Origin: Bacteroidota bacterium
GTDB lineage: Bacteria > Bacteroidota > Rhodothermia > Rhodothermales > Salinibacteraceae
Assembly (NCBI GenBank): GCA_009908725.1
Contig: JAAAOT010000204.1
Span: 1 to 35,111, forward strand
Length of the DNA stretch: 35,111 bases
Direction of reading: 5' to 3'
Below the pieces are notes generated by a model. That model did not search any database and had not been told where the DNA came from. It saw nothing but the letters and a program-made list of their open reading frames with translations. Each line of letters starts with the position of its first letter. Positions within the stretch are counted from its first letter, which is position 1. The position numbers were made by a program, and so were the translations under genes. Positions 34,915 through 35,111 of the stretch are shown one piece after another.

Positions 34915-35111
34915 ATGCGAAGCGTCTCGCGTTATCTCCTTCCATTTATTCTACTGTTGACTCTGGGGACGCTCACTGCGTGCGATAGCAGTCCGACCAG
35001 CGTCGAGGACTTCGACTTCCAGCCCGACCTGAGGTCTCCCGCCTCTGCCAGCCTGGTGCTGATTGGCGACGCCCGCACGACCTTCACGATCACATACCAG
35101 GGACTCGACGG
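34915..35111 (+). CDS. Lipoprotein of the sus operon, truncated by the window end
   Basis: Not in the ORF track. ATG at 34915 begins MRSVSRYLLPFILLLTLGTLTAC, a lipoprotein signal with lipobox LTAC (C23), followed by DSSPTSVEDFDFQPDLRSPA and a beta-strand-like stretch (SLVLIGDARTTFTITYQG). The frame is open to the window edge, 65 codons. Its place after susD and its lipobox fit the SusE/SusF-like glycan-binding lipoprotein position, but the visible sequence is too short to name a family. Confidence 0.8.
   Translation, partial: MRSVSRYLLPFILLLTLGTLTACDSSPTSVEDFDFQPDLRSPASASLVLIGDARTTFTITYQGLD

Overview
This window looks like a chromosome segment of a GC-rich, probably halophilic member of the Bacteroidota/Rhodothermota lineage, of the Salinibacter/Salisaeta type. 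That placement is inference from gene content: a SusC/SusD pair, a DksA-like protein whose zinc-finger cysteines are mostly lost in the way typical of Bacteroidota, a DUF6122 protein, a small family often misnamed 'ABC transporter ATPase' in Bacteroidota, many acidic proteins, and start codons that mostly lack a Shine-Dalgarno sequence. No rRNA, tRNA, CRISPR array, insertion sequence or prophage gene was seen.

Layout. 1-8.9 kb (+): housekeeping block of ileS (5' truncated), a dksA/traR-type gene, lspA, lepA, a secreted unknown, and lepB (signal peptidase I). 8.9-11.6 kb (-): L,D-transpeptidase, an RCK-type potassium channel, and a small conserved Bacteroidota protein. 11.9-15.7 kb: a DoxX-like membrane protein fused to a putative zinc ribbon (+), an orphan membrane histidine kinase (-) and an NmrA-type NAD(P)-binding protein (+). 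15.7-21.4 kb (-): a cbb3 oxidase operon ccoN-ccoO-ccoQ-ccoP, a terminator, then separately promoted ccoG. 21.7-28.4 kb: a stress/oxygen signalling cluster of a tandem universal stress protein (-), a sensor kinase with pseudo-receiver, GAF, FixL-like haem-PAS and HisKA_3 modules (+), a DUF6122 membrane protein, a secreted unknown, a NarL/FixJ-type response regulator and a second tandem universal stress protein, closed by a strong terminator. 28.7 kb to the end (+): a LacI-family regulator with a clear promoter and overlapping operator-like palindromes, followed by susC, susD and a truncated third lipoprotein gene, i.e. the start of a polysaccharide or oligosaccharide utilisation locus.

How the genes work together. 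The most interesting reading is that 15.7-28.4 kb forms one oxygen-responsive module. The kinase PAS domain carries the FixL signature with a His and Arg spaced as the haem ligand and the switch arginine are in Bradyrhizobium FixL. The likely partner is the NarL-type regulator 1.4 kb downstream. Near-palindromic sites built on GTGGGG..N..CCCCAC occur upstream of ccoG, upstream of ccoN, between the first usp and the kinase gene, and upstream of the response regulator. The arrangement is reminiscent of both rhizobial FixLJ-fixNOQP and mycobacterial DosSR-usp, but the site and the architecture differ from each. The link between regulator and site is inference.

Other oddities: a (K/R)KAxxPGx octad repeat and acidic tail on CcoN, a 16-bp minisatellite directly upstream of the response-regulator promoter region, a non-canonical filter (TIGFA) in the potassium channel, an eukaryote-like IleRS, and stable hairpins at both intergenic junctions of the sus operon.
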